The notes under the pieces are model-generated. The model worked only from the letters and a program-made list of their open reading frames with translations, had not been told where the DNA came from and ran no database searches. A stretch of DNA of 64,000 bases from Nocardioides_C sp963700955 (GTDB lineage: Bacteria; Actinomycetota; Actinomycetes; Propionibacteriales; Nocardioidaceae). The stretch covers positions 868,001 through 932,000 of the forward strand of contig CAVOZH010000012.1 of assembly GCA_963700955.1 (NCBI GenBank), read 5' to 3'. The first letter of the stretch is position 1, and each line of letters begins with the position of its first letter. Position numbers and translations under genes: made by a program. Positions 17,387-26,685 of the stretch are shown here, one piece after another.

Positions 17387-20300
17387 ATGTCACGAATGCG
17401 CAAACGCGCAGCGGCCGGCCTCGCGCTGGCTGTTGCCGCGACGGGCTCCTACGCCCTGCCTGCGTCTGCCAACCCAGCCGGCACCGGCCTCGTCATCAGC
17501 GAGGTCTACGGCGGTGGTGGCAACAGCGGCGCCACCTACAAGAACGACTTCATCGAGCTGTACAACCCCACCGCCGCCGCCATCAGCGTCGACGGCTGGT
17601 CCGTGCAGTACCGCAGCGCGACCGGAACCGGCCCTGGCGCGGTCACCAACCTCACCGGTTCGGTGCCCCCGCAGGGGCACTACCTGGTGCAGGAGGCCGC
17701 AGGGACGGGCGGGACGACCGACCTGCCGACTCCCGACGCGACCGGCACGATCGCGATGGGCGGCACCGGTGGTCAGGTGTGGCTGTCGAACGGCACGACC
17801 GCGCTGACCCCGCCGCAGGGCAATGTCGCGGTTGCCGGAGTCGTCGACTTCGTGGGCGCCAGCAGCTCCGCCACGTCGTTCGAGACCGCGAAGATGACCA
17901 CCTCGCCGAGCAACACGACGGCCGCCACGCGCAACGCCTCCGGTGCTGACAGCGACAACAACAGCGCGGACTTCACGACGGCTGCACCTGCTCCGCAGAA
18001 CGGTGGCAGCGTCGTCGAGCCGCCGCCGGGAACGACCACGGCGACCATCGCCGAGATCCAGGGAACCGGCGCGACCAGCCCGCTCTCCGGCAAGACCGTG
18101 ACCACCCGCGGCGTCGTGACCGCGGCGTACCCGACCGGTGGCCTGAACGGCTTCTACATCCAGACCGACGGCACGGGCGGCGGCAGCGATGCCACCCCCG
18201 GCGCCTCCGACGCCATCTTCGTGTTCGGCTCGAACGGCATGGCCGCCAACCCGGCCATCGGCGACTTCGTCGAGGTCACGGGCCCGGTGAGCGAGTTCTC
18301 CGGCACCACCGAGATCACCCCGGCGGCCGGCGGCGTCACCAAGCTCACAAACACCCCGACGGGCGTGACCGCGCTCGCCGCGGCGTACCCCACCACCGAG
18401 GGTGGCCGCGAGGCGCATGAAGGCGAGCTCGTCGCTCCCACCGACAGCTTCACGGTGACGAACACCTACCCCACCAACCAGTACGCCGAGATCGGCCTGG
18501 CGACCGGCAACAAGCCGCTCATCGCACCGACGGAGGTCGCGGACGCGCAGGACGCCGCCGCCATCAAGGCCGTGACCGACGACAACGCGGCCCGCGCGGT
18601 GACGCTGGACGACGGCGCCAGCATCAACTTCTTCAACGCCGCCAACCAGGGCATCGCCCTTCCGTGGCTCTCGAAGGGCAACCCGGTCCGGGTCGGCGCC
18701 AAGGCGACCCTGCACTCTCCGGTGATCCTGGAGTACCGCAACAACACCTGGAAGCTCCAGCCCACCGCTCGGGTCACGGACCAGGGCGCCTCGACGGCGA
18801 CATTCGAGAACACCCGGACCCAGGCACCCGAGGCGGTGCCCGGCAACCTGCACGTCGCCACGTTCAACGTGCTGAACTTCTTCAACACCACGGGCGTCGC
18901 CTACGCAGCCGCGGGCCATACCTGCACGTACTACGACGACCGTGCGGGCAACCACAACACCGTGAACGACTGCGGCGCGACGGGTCCCCGCGGTGCGGCC
19001 GAGGACGACGACCTCACCCGCCAGCAGACCAAGATCGTCGCCGCGATCAACGCGCTCGGGGCCGACGTCGTCTCGCTCGAGGAGATCGAGAACTCGGTCG
19101 CGCTCGGTGAGACCAACCGCGACGACGCGCTGTCGACGCTGGTGGACGCCCTCAACACCGCCGCGGGTTCCACGCGCTGGGCCTACGCACCCTCCCCCGC
19201 CGCCGGTGACCTGCCGCCCCTCGCGGAGCAGGACGTCATCCGCACCGCGTTCATCTACAACCCGAGCACCGTCGACCTCGTCGGCGCCTCCAAGGTGCTC
19301 GTCGGCAGCGCGGCGTTCAGCAACGCCCGCGAGCCCCTCGCCCAGGCGTTCAAGCCCAAGGGCACGGCCGACACGAACGCCTTCGCGGTGGTCGTCAACC
19401 ACTTCAAGTCCAAGGGCTCCGGTGTCGACGACGGGACCGGGCAGGGCAACGCCAACCCCGACCGCGTCGCCCAGGCGCAGGCCCTGGTGCCGTTCGCGAA
19501 CGACTTCGCGGCCTCGCGGGGAACGGACAAGGTGCTCCTCACGGGTGACTTCAACTCCTACACCCAGGAGGACCCGATGCAGGTCCTCTACGACGCCGGC
19601 TACAAGGCCATCGAGTCGGACAAGCCGGGCGAGTCGACGTACAGCTTCAGCGGCCTTTCGGGCTCGCTGGACCACGTTCTGGCCAACCCCGCCGCGCAGC
19701 AGATGGTTGCCGGCGCGGACATCTGGAACATCAACTCGGGTGAGTCGGTCGCGTTCGAGTACAGCCGCAACAACTACAACGTGACGGACTTCTACGAGCC
19801 GAACATGTTCCGCGCGTCCGACCACGACCCCGAGATCGTGGGTCTCGACGTCGCCGCGACCACCGGCCCGGTGACGCTGAACCTCCTGGGGGTCAACGAC
19901 TTCCACGGTCGGATCAACAGCAACACCGTCAAGTGGGCGGGCACCGTCGAGCAGCTGACCGCGGATGGTGGCGCGGACAGCACGCTCCTCGTCGGTGCGG
20001 GTGACCTCATCGGCGCCTCCGAGTTCGCCTCCGCGGTGGACGACGACCAGCCGACGATCGACATGTTCAACGCGCTGGGTCTCGACGCCTCTGCCGTGGG
20101 CAACCACGAGTTCGACAAGGGCTGGGCCGACCTGCGTGACCGGGTGATCGGGTCCAGCGGTTCACGCAACGCCACGTGGGACTACCTCGGTGCCAACGTC
20201 TACGACAAGGCCACCGGCGAGCCGGCCATGCCGGAGTACGCCACGTTCGAGGTCGACGGCGTGACCGTCGGCGTCATCGGTGCCGTCACCGAGGAGACCA

Positions 20301-22372
20301 GGTCCCTGGTCAGCCCCGCCGGCATCAGCGACCTCACCTTCGGCAACCCGGTCGACGCGGTCAACCGCGTCGCCAAGGAGCTGAGCGACGGCAACACCTC
20401 GAACGGTGAGGCCGACGTCCTCGTCGCGAGCTTCCACGCCGGCGCGACGCAGGGCAAGGACTCCAACTACGCGGCCGAGGTCGCCAGGGGCGGCGAGTTC
20501 GCGCAGATGGCGAACCTCGACCCCGCGGTGGACGTGATCTTCAACGGTCACACCCACCAGGCCTACGCCTGGGACGCTCCCGTACCGGGTGACCCGACCA
20601 AGACCCGGCCGATCATCCAGACCGGTCAGTACGGCGACAACGTCGGCCAGGTCAAGCTGACCGTCGACCCGACCACGGGCGATGTGCAGGCGTACACCGT
20701 CCGTAACGTGGCACGTACGACGGTCTCCGACACCGACCTCGTCAACGCGTATCCGCGGGTCAAGGAGGTCAAGACCATCGTGGATGCCGCACTGGCGCAC
20801 GCTGCAGAGATCGGCAACACGCCGGTCGGCTCCATCACCGGGAACATCACCCGGGCGCTGAGCGGCGGGTCCTACGTCGACGGCAAGTACACCGGCGGCA
20901 CGACTGAGGACCGCCAGTCGGAGTCCACCCTGGGTGACCTGGTGGCGAACTCGCTGCGCGACGGTCTGCCCAAGGAGATCGGCACTGCCGACCTCGGCAT
21001 CACCAACCCGGGGGGTCTCCGCGCGGACCTGAAGTTCGCCGGAGACACGACCAGCAACCCGGCCAACACCGACGGTGTCGTGACCTACGCGGAGGCCAAC
21101 ACGGTCCTGCCGTTCGTCAACAACATCTGGACCGTCGACCTCACCGGCGCCCAGCTCAAGGCAGTCCTCGAGCAGCAGTGGCAGCCGGCCGGGGCACAGC
21201 GTCCGTTCCTGGCTCTGGGCCTTTCGGACAACGTGCAGGTCACGCAGGATGCCGGCAAGCCGGAGGGTTCGCGGATCACGTCCGTGGTCATCAACGGCGA
21301 GCCGATCGACCTGGCCAAGCACTACACGGTGTCGACGTTCTCCTTCCTGGGCACCGGCGGTGACAACTTCACCGCGTTCACCCAGGGCACGAGCAAGGAC
21401 ACCGGACTGGTGGACCGCGACCTGTGGATCCAGTACCTCAAGGACCACAGCAACATCGCACCGGACTTCGCCCGCCAGCAGGTGGCCGAGAGCGGCCTGC
21501 CGAAGAGCGTCGTCGCCGGTGACAAGGTGTCGTTCAGCCTCTCGAAGCTGAACCTCACCTCGCTCGGCAGCCCGGAGAACACCTCGGTTGCGGTGTACCT
21601 CCGGTCGGCCCGCGAGTCGCGCAAGGTCGGCGACTTCCCGGTCGCCAACGGCACCGCGAACGTGTCCTTCACGGCTCCGGAGGACCTGGTGGGCAGCACC
21701 ACGGTCGTGGCCGTCGCCCGGCCGAGCAGGACGCAGGTCGGTCTTCCGCTGACCGCCTCGGTCACCAGCGTGTCGGCCACCTCGGAGGGCATGACCTACG
21801 GCACCGACGGCTCGGTGTCGGTCACGGTCACCTCGGACGTGCCCACCACCGGGACGGTCCAGGTGCTCGACGGTGACACGCCGCTGGGCTCGGGAGAGCT
21901 CTCGGCTGGCAACGCCACGGTGACGATCCCGGGCACCGCTCTGACGCCGGGGAGCCACACCCTGACGGTCCGCTACCTCGGGGACCAGCAGAACAGGCCC
22001 TCCAGCACCACCCTGCGCCTGAACGTCGCCAAGGCAGCCTCGACCGTGACGGCGACCGCGTCGCCGGCCACGATCAAGGTGAAGAAGGGCACGACCTCGA
22101 TCGCGGTCACCGTGACCGCGACGGGGGTCAGCCCGACCGGCTACGTCGGCCTGTTCGTGGACGGCTCGTTCCAGAAGGCGGCTGCCCTGACGGACGGGAG
22201 CGCGACGCTCACCGCCGGGCCGTTCGACACGACGGGCGAGAAGTCCTACGAGGTCCGCTACCTGGGCGACGACTACGTCTCGGCGGGCACTACGACCGGC
22301 ACCATCACGGTCGTCAAGGCCGCGCCCAAGGACGTGGGGCCGAAGTCTCAGGCGCCGGAGCTCGTGAGGTAA
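17387..22372 (+). CDS. Extracellular nuclease (ExeM/NucH-like) fused to 5'-nucleotidase
   Basis: Secreted protein of 1661 residues that could turn DNA into nucleosides and phosphate. Signal peptide 1-28 (ends ASA). A lamin-tail-like domain (about 30-140, GLVISEVYGGGGN) and an ExeM-type OB region (about 215-330) come first. Next is an endonuclease/exonuclease/phosphatase domain (about 487-800) with HVATFNVLNFF, LTGDFNSY and SDHDPEI. The 5'-nucleotidase metallophosphoesterase (about 830-1090) has GVNDFHGR, VGNHEFDKG and NGHTHQ; its C-terminal domain follows (1140-1330, ITNPGGLRADL). Ig-like repeats end the protein, with no sortase or anchor motif seen. GGAG stands upstream of the ATG. Confidence 0.93.
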   Translation: MSRMRKRAAAGLALAVAATGSYALPASANPAGTGLVISEVYGGGGNSGATYKNDFIELYNPTAAAISVDGWSVQYRSATGTGPGAVTNLTGSVPPQGHYLVQEAAGTGGTTDLPTPDATGTIAMGGTGGQVWLSNGTTALTPPQGNVAVAGVVDFVGASSSATSFETAKMTTSPSNTTAATRNASGADSDNNSADFTTAAPAPQNGGSVVEPPPGTTTATIAEIQGTGATSPLSGKTVTTRGVVTAAYPTGGLNGFYIQTDGTGGGSDATPGASDAIFVFGSNGMAANPAIGDFVEVTGPVSEFSGTTEITPAAGGVTKLTNTPTGVTALAAAYPTTEGGREAHEGELVAPTDSFTVTNTYPTNQYAEIGLATGNKPLIAPTEVADAQDAAAIKAVTDDNAARAVTLDDGASINFFNAANQGIALPWLSKGNPVRVGAKATLHSPVILEYRNNTWKLQPTARVTDQGASTATFENTRTQAPEAVPGNLHVATFNVLNFFNTTGVAYAAAGHTCTYYDDRAGNHNTVNDCGATGPRGAAEDDDLTRQQTKIVAAINALGADVVSLEEIENSVALGETNRDDALSTLVDALNTAAGSTRWAYAPSPAAGDLPPLAEQDVIRTAFIYNPSTVDLVGASKVLVGSAAFSNAREPLAQAFKPKGTADTNAFAVVVNHFKSKGSGVDDGTGQGNANPDRVAQAQALVPFANDFAASRGTDKVLLTGDFNSYTQEDPMQVLYDAGYKAIESDKPGESTYSFSGLSGSLDHVLANPAAQQMVAGADIWNINSGESVAFEYSRNNYNVTDFYEPNMFRASDHDPEIVGLDVAATTGPVTLNLLGVNDFHGRINSNTVKWAGTVEQLTADGGADSTLLVGAGDLIGASEFASAVDDDQPTIDMFNALGLDASAVGNHEFDKGWADLRDRVIGSSGSRNATWDYLGANVYDKATGEPAMPEYATFEVDGVTVGVIGAVTEETRSLVSPAGISDLTFGNPVDAVNRVAKELSDGNTSNGEADVLVASFHAGATQGKDSNYAAEVARGGEFAQMANLDPAVDVIFNGHTHQAYAWDAPVPGDPTKTRPIIQTGQYGDNVGQVKLTVDPTTGDVQAYTVRNVARTTVSDTDLVNAYPRVKEVKTIVDAALAHAAEIGNTPVGSITGNITRALSGGSYVDGKYTGGTTEDRQSESTLGDLVANSLRDGLPKEIGTADLGITNPGGLRADLKFAGDTTSNPANTDGVVTYAEANTVLPFVNNIWTVDLTGAQLKAVLEQQWQPAGAQRPFLALGLSDNVQVTQDAGKPEGSRITSVVINGEPIDLAKHYTVSTFSFLGTGGDNFTAFTQGTSKDTGLVDRDLWIQYLKDHSNIAPDFARQQVAESGLPKSVVAGDKVSFSLSKLNLTSLGSPENTSVAVYLRSARESRKVGDFPVANGTANVSFTAPEDLVGSTTVVAVARPSRTQVGLPLTASVTSVSATSEGMTYGTDGSVSVTVTSDVPTTGTVQVLDGDTPLGSGELSAGNATVTIPGTALTPGSHTLTVRYLGDQQNRPSSTTLRLNVAKAASTVTATASPATIKVKKGTTSIAVTVTATGVSPTGYVGLFVDGSFQKAAALTDGSATLTAGPFDTTGEKSYEVRYLGDDYVSAGTTTGTITVVKAAPKDVGPKSQAPELVR

Positions 22373-22413
22373 CCAGGACGACCACCGTCAAGGTAGCCAC
22401 AGAGCACCACCAT

Positions 22414-22452
22414 CGGGTCGGCGCCCAGGAGTCACTCCTGGGCGCCGACTCG
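22414..22452 (+). terminator. Strong GC-rich hairpin terminator
   Basis: Arms GTCGGCGCCCAGGAG and CTCCTGGGCGCCGAC pair perfectly over 15 bp around a TCA loop, with three more pairs outside. It begins 41 bases after the nuclease stop. There is no T-run, as is common in high-GC actinobacteria. Confidence 0.8.
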
Positions 22453-22551
22453 GCATTTCGTGCCTGCGACGGACGTAGGGCGGCTGACCTTCGGCGGCCT
22501 CCGGGAGGACCTTCTGCCGTGCCCTTCCTCCCCGGGCACCCGCAGTCTTGA

Positions 22552-22570
22552 GCAAAGAAGACTTCTTTGC
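22552..22570. promoter_or_regulatory. Perfect AT-rich palindrome before a small membrane-protein gene
   Basis: GCAAAGAAGACTTCTTTGC is a perfect 9-1-9 dyad, strikingly AT-rich for this region. It ends 12 bases before the ATG at 22583 and abuts the GGGAGG ribosome site. It could be an operator, or a leader hairpin that affects translation. The same sequence is not seen elsewhere in the window. Confidence 0.5.
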
Positions 22571-22582
22571 CGGGAGGGCGAG

Positions 22583-22996
22583 ATGCTGTCCAGGAAGAAC
22601 GCCGACACCGTCCCGACGCGGGACCAGCTCGACGGCGACGCGATGCGGCACGTCGCCGGCGGAGCGCTGGTCGTCCTCGCGGCGGCGATCGTGCACCGCG
22701 CCGGTCACACCGACCAGCAGTGGCAGTACGTCGCCATCGCCGCAGCACTCCTGCCGCAGGTGCTTCTCGACATGCTCGCCGCCGGGGACCCTCGACGGCG
22801 GGAGCGGCTCCGGACGTCTCGGCGTCCCTCGACCCTGCCCCTGGTCGCCGCCGGCGTCCTGGCGGTCACCGCCCCCATGGCGCTGCTGCTGGGCGAGGCA
22901 CTCACGTCGGCGCTCGCTGCGCTGAGCGCGGGTGCCGGCCTCGCGGTCGCGGCCGCCCCGGTCACCGTCAAGATCGCGCCGAGGCGAAGGCGGTAG
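22583..22996 (+). CDS. Small hydrophobic membrane protein, unknown function
   Basis: Protein of 137 residues beginning MLSRKNADTVPTRDQ, with GGGAGG before the ATG. Hydrophobic stretches at about 25-40, 50-65, 88-105 and 108-130 suggest three or four membrane helices with a basic KIAPRRRR tail. I recognise no family. It is monocistronic, lies behind a perfect palindrome and converges on two small leftward genes. Confidence 0.65.
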   Translation: MLSRKNADTVPTRDQLDGDAMRHVAGGALVVLAAAIVHRAGHTDQQWQYVAIAAALLPQVLLDMLAAGDPRRRERLRTSRRPSTLPLVAAGVLAVTAPMALLLGEALTSALAALSAGAGLAVAAAPVTVKIAPRRRR

Positions 22997-23087
22997 GTGG
23001 ACAGCTCGTAAGGTGCGGCCGGCGGCTCAGGAGCCGGCCACTGGCGGCGGCGCACCGTGCATCCCCCGCGAAGGATGAGCCGTCGGA

Positions 23088-23300
23088 TCAGGTCAGCGCC
23101 GAGATGCTCGCGATCACCAGCCCCTTGGACTCGAGCAGGAGGACGAGGTCGACGAGGTCTCCCTCTCGGCTGCGCATGATCGTCTGCGGCTCGGCCGACG
23201 CCGTCACACGAGGTTGCAGCACGGCCCTGAGGCAGGGGCCGAGGGTCCCCACGACGGTGAGCTCGTACGTCGCCGGGTCCGGGGGCAGGGGCCGGCTCAT
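23088..23300 (-). CDS. Small hypothetical protein, paralogue of its upstream neighbour
   Basis: Protein of 70 residues (MSRPLPPDPATYELTVVG...). Its start overlaps the stop of the preceding 81-residue gene (ATGA). The layout TYEL-x-V-x-G, a central TIM, and a final DL-x3-LL-x4-GL segment is shared with that neighbour, so both are probably small alpha/beta proteins of one family. They follow a dyad of the local regulon motif and lie beside the LuxR gene. Function is unknown. Confidence 0.6.
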   Translation of the reverse strand: MSRPLPPDPATYELTVVGTLGPCLRAVLQPRVTASAEPQTIMRSREGDLVDLVLLLESKGLVIASISALT

Positions 23301-23542
23301 GCCTTCTCGTCTTCCTGGATGGCCGGTCGTTCGGCGCTCGGTACTCGTCTCACCTCCACGACCTCGAGGCCGTAGGCCCGGAGCCGGTGGAGGAACCCGT
23401 ACAGATCCGCTTGGTCGCGGAAACGGCCGCTGAGCACCGTTCTCATCTCGTGCGCGGCTATCTCGACGTCACCGAGCTCCTCGAGCAGATCCTTCGTCGG
23501 AACGAGTCCGGTGACACGTACTTCATAGGTGCGGTCAGACAT
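23297..23542 (-). CDS. Small hypothetical protein, first of a two-gene unit
   Basis: Protein of 81 residues (MSDRTYEVRVTGLVPTKD...) with a two-strand/helix pattern, ending LRAYGLEVVEVRRV and a charged tail. It is coupled by ATGA overlap to the 70-residue gene. A TCATCC-N5-GGATGA dyad lies 67 bp upstream. The unit is read in the same direction as the LuxR gene and follows it, so it may be a companion of that regulator. No family assignment. Confidence 0.62.
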   Translation of the reverse strand: MSDRTYEVRVTGLVPTKDLLEELGDVEIAAHEMRTVLSGRFRDQADLYGFLHRLRAYGLEVVEVRRVPSAERPAIQEDEKA

Positions 23543-23608
23543 CTGAGGCTTTTCCTCGGGGCCAATGACGGGGCTTCTCCAGCAGAGCGCATCAGCGCCG
23601 ATCGGGCC

Positions 23609-23625
23609 TCATCCAAGGCGGATGA
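23609..23625 (-). promoter_or_regulatory. Regulon dyad TCATCC-N5-GGATGA before the two small genes
   Basis: Read leftward it is TCATCC GCCTT GGATGA followed by GGC. It is a perfect 6-5-6 inverted repeat 67 bp before the start at 23542, in the 90-bp gap after the LuxR gene. It is one of the best copies of the motif described in the findings. Confidence 0.6.
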
Positions 23626-23632
23626 TCGCTGC

Positions 23633-26335
23633 TCAGGCGTCGAGCAGCCCCAGGTCACGGCCCTTCCTCACGGCGGCGTTTCGCCGGTTGACTCCCATCT
23701 TCCGCAGAATGCCTCGGACGTGTGTCCTCACGGTGTTGACGGAGACGAACATCTTCTCGGCGATCTCTTCGGTCGTGAGCAGCTCTTCGAGATGGTGCAG
23801 CACCTCGAGCTCCCTGGCGGTGAGCGCCTCGACGACGAGGGCAGCCGCGGGCTCCGGTCGTCCGGCTCGCGCGCGCGCTCTGTGGTCGATCGGCGTGGGA
23901 GACGCTGCTGTCCCCGTGGACTGGCTCAGCCAGCGGTGCTCCACGAGGAGCTGCGGATCTGCGAACAGCAACCGCTGGACCGACGGGCCCGCTTCACGGA
24001 ACGGCCGGCGCAGCTCCTCCTGTGCCGCAAGGCGCAGTGACCGGTCGAGGATGACGCGAGCGCGGCCGGGCGACCGGCGCCTGGACTCCTGCGCCGCCTC
24101 GACCAGAAGTCGCGAGACCTGCACCTGTAAGGGTTGTTCCGCAGCGCGGGCGCGCCCCAGCGACTCCTGGACGGCCCCCTCCTGCCCCTGCTCGGCGTAG
24201 GCCTGCGCTGCGACCACCGCAACCCCGGGGCCGTCGTACTCCTTGACGGCCTTCAGGTTCCGAAGCGCCCGGTCGGGCCGACCGCTCGCCACACTGAGCT
24301 TGGCGGCTTCGACCAGAAGGCAGTCGGCCAGCCACGGGTCGGTTGAGGCGACCCGCCTGGATGCGGCGTCCAGTCTCGCCAATGCGGGCTGCAGGTGACC
24401 GCTCGCTCGATCCAGACCGGCCATGACGCCCTCGGCGATACAGCGCGAGGTGGGGTCGCTGCCGAAGGACAGGCAGGCCATCGCCGAGGTGACGTGCTCC
24501 CGGGCAGCCTCGAGGTCGTACTGCTCGAGAGCGACGCAGGCCAGGGCGACGTGCGGCGCCGGGAGCCGGTCAGCGAGCGGAGAGCCCGCTTGGCTCTCGG
24601 CGGCCAACGACTCGGTTGCCGTTCGGCTCGCGCGCAGCAGATGGCCTTCCAAGGCATCGACCACGGCGAGGTGACCGAGAGCGTCGGCCCGGAGCGACGC
24701 GAAGGAGCGAGCCGCGTCGGACCCCACGGCCCTCAGCAGCGCCTGCCTTGCCGCCTTGAGGTTGCCCCGGCGGAGCTCGACAACGCCCCTGCTGAGCTGT
24801 ACGAGCGCGGACAGCCCCAGGTCGGGCACAGGGTGCAAGAGTGCCTGCGGCCCACCCAGGGCGCGCTCGGCTTCCTCCGCCAGTGCCGCCGCGGTCTCGA
24901 CATCCTCCGCAGCGCTGGCGCGTACGGCGTCCAGCACCGCTATCGAGAGATGCACCGCGTCCTCACGCAGCCCGTCGGCTGTGGCGGTACGGCGGGCCCG
25001 GGAGAGCTCGAACGCGCAGGCGGCCGTGTCACGGTCCCGGAGTGCAGTCGCCGCTCTCACCAGGCACGCTGCCCGATGTTCGAGGTCGTCCGAGAGCCGG
25101 CTGCCCACGATGCCGAGAGATCCGCCCGCGCCCTCCAGGAGCAGCCGCCCGATCATCAGGCCGTTGACGATCTGCACGGCGACCTCGTCCCAGGCCGCGA
25201 CTGCGGCCAGGTGGCCGATCGACTTGTCTGGGAGTCCCTGGTGCTGGAACCACCCTGCGGCCCTGCGGTGCTGCTGCACCGACTTGTCGGGCGACTCGTA
25301 GGCCAGCTCGGCACGGAGCAGGTCTCGGAAGAAGGGGTAGTAGCGGTAGGAGCCGGGTTCGTCGGACACAGACGCGATGAAGGCGTTCGACTTCGCCAAC
25401 TCGGCAAGTGTGCGTGCGGCCTTGCCGCCGACGAGCTCCTCGACCAGCCCGGGGCACAGGAGGTCCACGACACAGGTGTCGAGGAGGAACTGCCGGATCT
25501 CGGGGGTCTGTGCGTCGAGCACCTCACCGAGCAGGTACTCGTTGATGTCATCGGTCTGGGCGACCACGGTGGCGACGGACTCCTCGGGATCCACCTGGTC
25601 TGCCAGGGCTCTGGCCGCGAACCGCAGCCCGGCGACCCAGCCCTTGACGCGTTCGTTCAGGTCATGGACGGACTCCCAGCTCAGCTTCACCCCCAGGGAA
25701 CCCAGCAGCTGCGCGGATTCCTCGTCGGTGAAGGCGAGGTCGGCCACCCGGACCTCCAGCAGGTCGTCACCGAGCCGGTAGCGGTACAGCGGCAGCACCG
25801 GGTCCACCCGGCCGACGAACACCAGGCGTAGCCGACCGAAGGTGTGTCTCAGCAGGAAGTCGACCTCGCGAGCAACGTCGGGCGACACCATCTCGTAGCC
25901 GTCCAGCACGATCGTCAGCCGGCGTGGTGCCTCGGCGATCACCCCCGCCAGCGCCATCAGTCGCTCCCTGCCCAGAACGGGATCCGTTTCGAGTCCGGCA
26001 CACCCGTCGGGGAGGGCGACGCCCTGTCGCCTCAAGCACTCGAGGAGGTCTCCCCAGAAGGTCGTGTCCCCGTCCTCGAAGGTGACCCAGCCTGTGCCGG
26101 CGGCCTCATCTCCGGCCGACCTCACCCACTCGGCCACCAGGGCCGTCTTCCCCGTGCCGGCCGGAGCGCTCACGAGCACCAGTGACAGAGGGTCCGATCC
26201 CGCCAGGAGGTCGAGCAGCTCCTGACGCCGCACGTGACAGGTCGGTAGCTCGGGGATCCCGAACCTGGCCGCGGCCAGCAGCTGCCCTGCCGTCGATCCG
26301 GAGGCGGAGGCCCGGTCGGGTTGTGCCAGCTTCAT
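23633..26335 (-). CDS. MalT-like LuxR-family transcriptional regulator
   Basis: Large ATP-dependent regulator of 900 residues. The N-terminal STAND-type ATPase has Walker A SAPAGTGKTALVAEW (about 57-70) and the hydrophobic-Asp motif TIVLDGYEMV. A long helical, TPR-like middle region (about 350-820) probably senses the inducer or a partner. The C-terminal LuxR helix-turn-helix (about 835-900) reads LTARELEVLHHL then SVNTVRTHVRGILRKMGV. It sits at the left end of a cluster of membrane, small and metabolic genes whose upstream regions share a dyad. I infer that it controls them. A copy at 26481 may mediate autoregulation. Confidence 0.92.
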   Translation of the reverse strand: MKLAQPDRASASGSTAGQLLAAARFGIPELPTCHVRRQELLDLLAGSDPLSLVLVSAPAGTGKTALVAEWVRSAGDEAAGTGWVTFEDGDTTFWGDLLECLRRQGVALPDGCAGLETDPVLGRERLMALAGVIAEAPRRLTIVLDGYEMVSPDVAREVDFLLRHTFGRLRLVFVGRVDPVLPLYRYRLGDDLLEVRVADLAFTDEESAQLLGSLGVKLSWESVHDLNERVKGWVAGLRFAARALADQVDPEESVATVVAQTDDINEYLLGEVLDAQTPEIRQFLLDTCVVDLLCPGLVEELVGGKAARTLAELAKSNAFIASVSDEPGSYRYYPFFRDLLRAELAYESPDKSVQQHRRAAGWFQHQGLPDKSIGHLAAVAAWDEVAVQIVNGLMIGRLLLEGAGGSLGIVGSRLSDDLEHRAACLVRAATALRDRDTAACAFELSRARRTATADGLREDAVHLSIAVLDAVRASAAEDVETAAALAEEAERALGGPQALLHPVPDLGLSALVQLSRGVVELRRGNLKAARQALLRAVGSDAARSFASLRADALGHLAVVDALEGHLLRASRTATESLAAESQAGSPLADRLPAPHVALACVALEQYDLEAAREHVTSAMACLSFGSDPTSRCIAEGVMAGLDRASGHLQPALARLDAASRRVASTDPWLADCLLVEAAKLSVASGRPDRALRNLKAVKEYDGPGVAVVAAQAYAEQGQEGAVQESLGRARAAEQPLQVQVSRLLVEAAQESRRRSPGRARVILDRSLRLAAQEELRRPFREAGPSVQRLLFADPQLLVEHRWLSQSTGTAASPTPIDHRARARAGRPEPAAALVVEALTARELEVLHHLEELLTTEEIAEKMFVSVNTVRTHVRGILRKMGVNRRNAAVRKGRDLGLLDA

Positions 26336-26480
26336 CCGATTCCGGCCCTTCTCCCCCTGGACGTGTCCGGCCCTGCGTGATCAGGTTCGGTTCCCTTCCA
26401 CGCTAGGTCCTGCGTTCGTGGCGGGACATGGCTAGGTGTAGCGAAAAGAAGGCAGGACCAAGGGCTTGAGTCAGGACCAC

Positions 26481-26497
26481 TCATCCGCAATGGGTGA
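26481..26497 (+). promoter_or_regulatory. Regulon dyad TCATCC-N5-GGGTGA between LuxR and DUF7144 genes
   Basis: TCATCC GCAAT GGGTGA lies 146 bp upstream of the LuxR start and 189 bp upstream of the DUF7144 gene. Its distance from the rightward gene is unusual for the set, so it may serve the regulator's own promoter. Confidence 0.55.
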
Positions 26498-26605
26498 GCC
26501 GGTGCTCGGGGCCCGAGAGTGACTAGTGCAGGAGGCACTTTCCGACCGACTTGGGCGGGATGTGTGCGGCAGACCGCCCCCGCGGGAGGAGACCGACCCG
26601 TGGAC

Positions 26606-26622
26606 TCACCCCTCAGGGGTGA
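26606..26622 (+). promoter_or_regulatory. Perfect regulon dyad before first DUF7144 gene
   Basis: TCACCC CTCAG GGGTGA is a fully symmetrical 8-1-8 palindrome (TCACCCCT/AGGGGTGA) followed by TGC. It ends 63 bp before the ATG at 26686, the distance typical of the set. Confidence 0.65.
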
Positions 26623-26685
26623 TGCGCCACGCCGGCCTTCGTCGCAGCGTGGATACCGGACGTGTCGCTACTAAGGAGATCTGAC

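Larger units (their letters stand above)
26336..26685. other. Divergent regulatory region with two dyads
   Basis: This 350-bp gap separates the LuxR gene from the first DUF7144 gene. It carries dyads at 26481-26497 and 26606-26622, an inverted pair GGTCCTGC (26406) and GCAGGACC (26452), and the AAGGAG ribosome site just before 26686. I see no credible coding frame in it. Confidence 0.6.

Noticed and set aside
17390..21958. Long open frames antisense to the nuclease/nucleotidase
   Set aside because: Same GC effect; composition is biased to Arg, Val and Gly and there is no recognisable family.
23056..23085. Further dyad-like sequence TCATCC-N5-GGGGGA between convergent genes
   Set aside because: The right arm is poor and no start codon lies downstream in either direction at a suitable distance.
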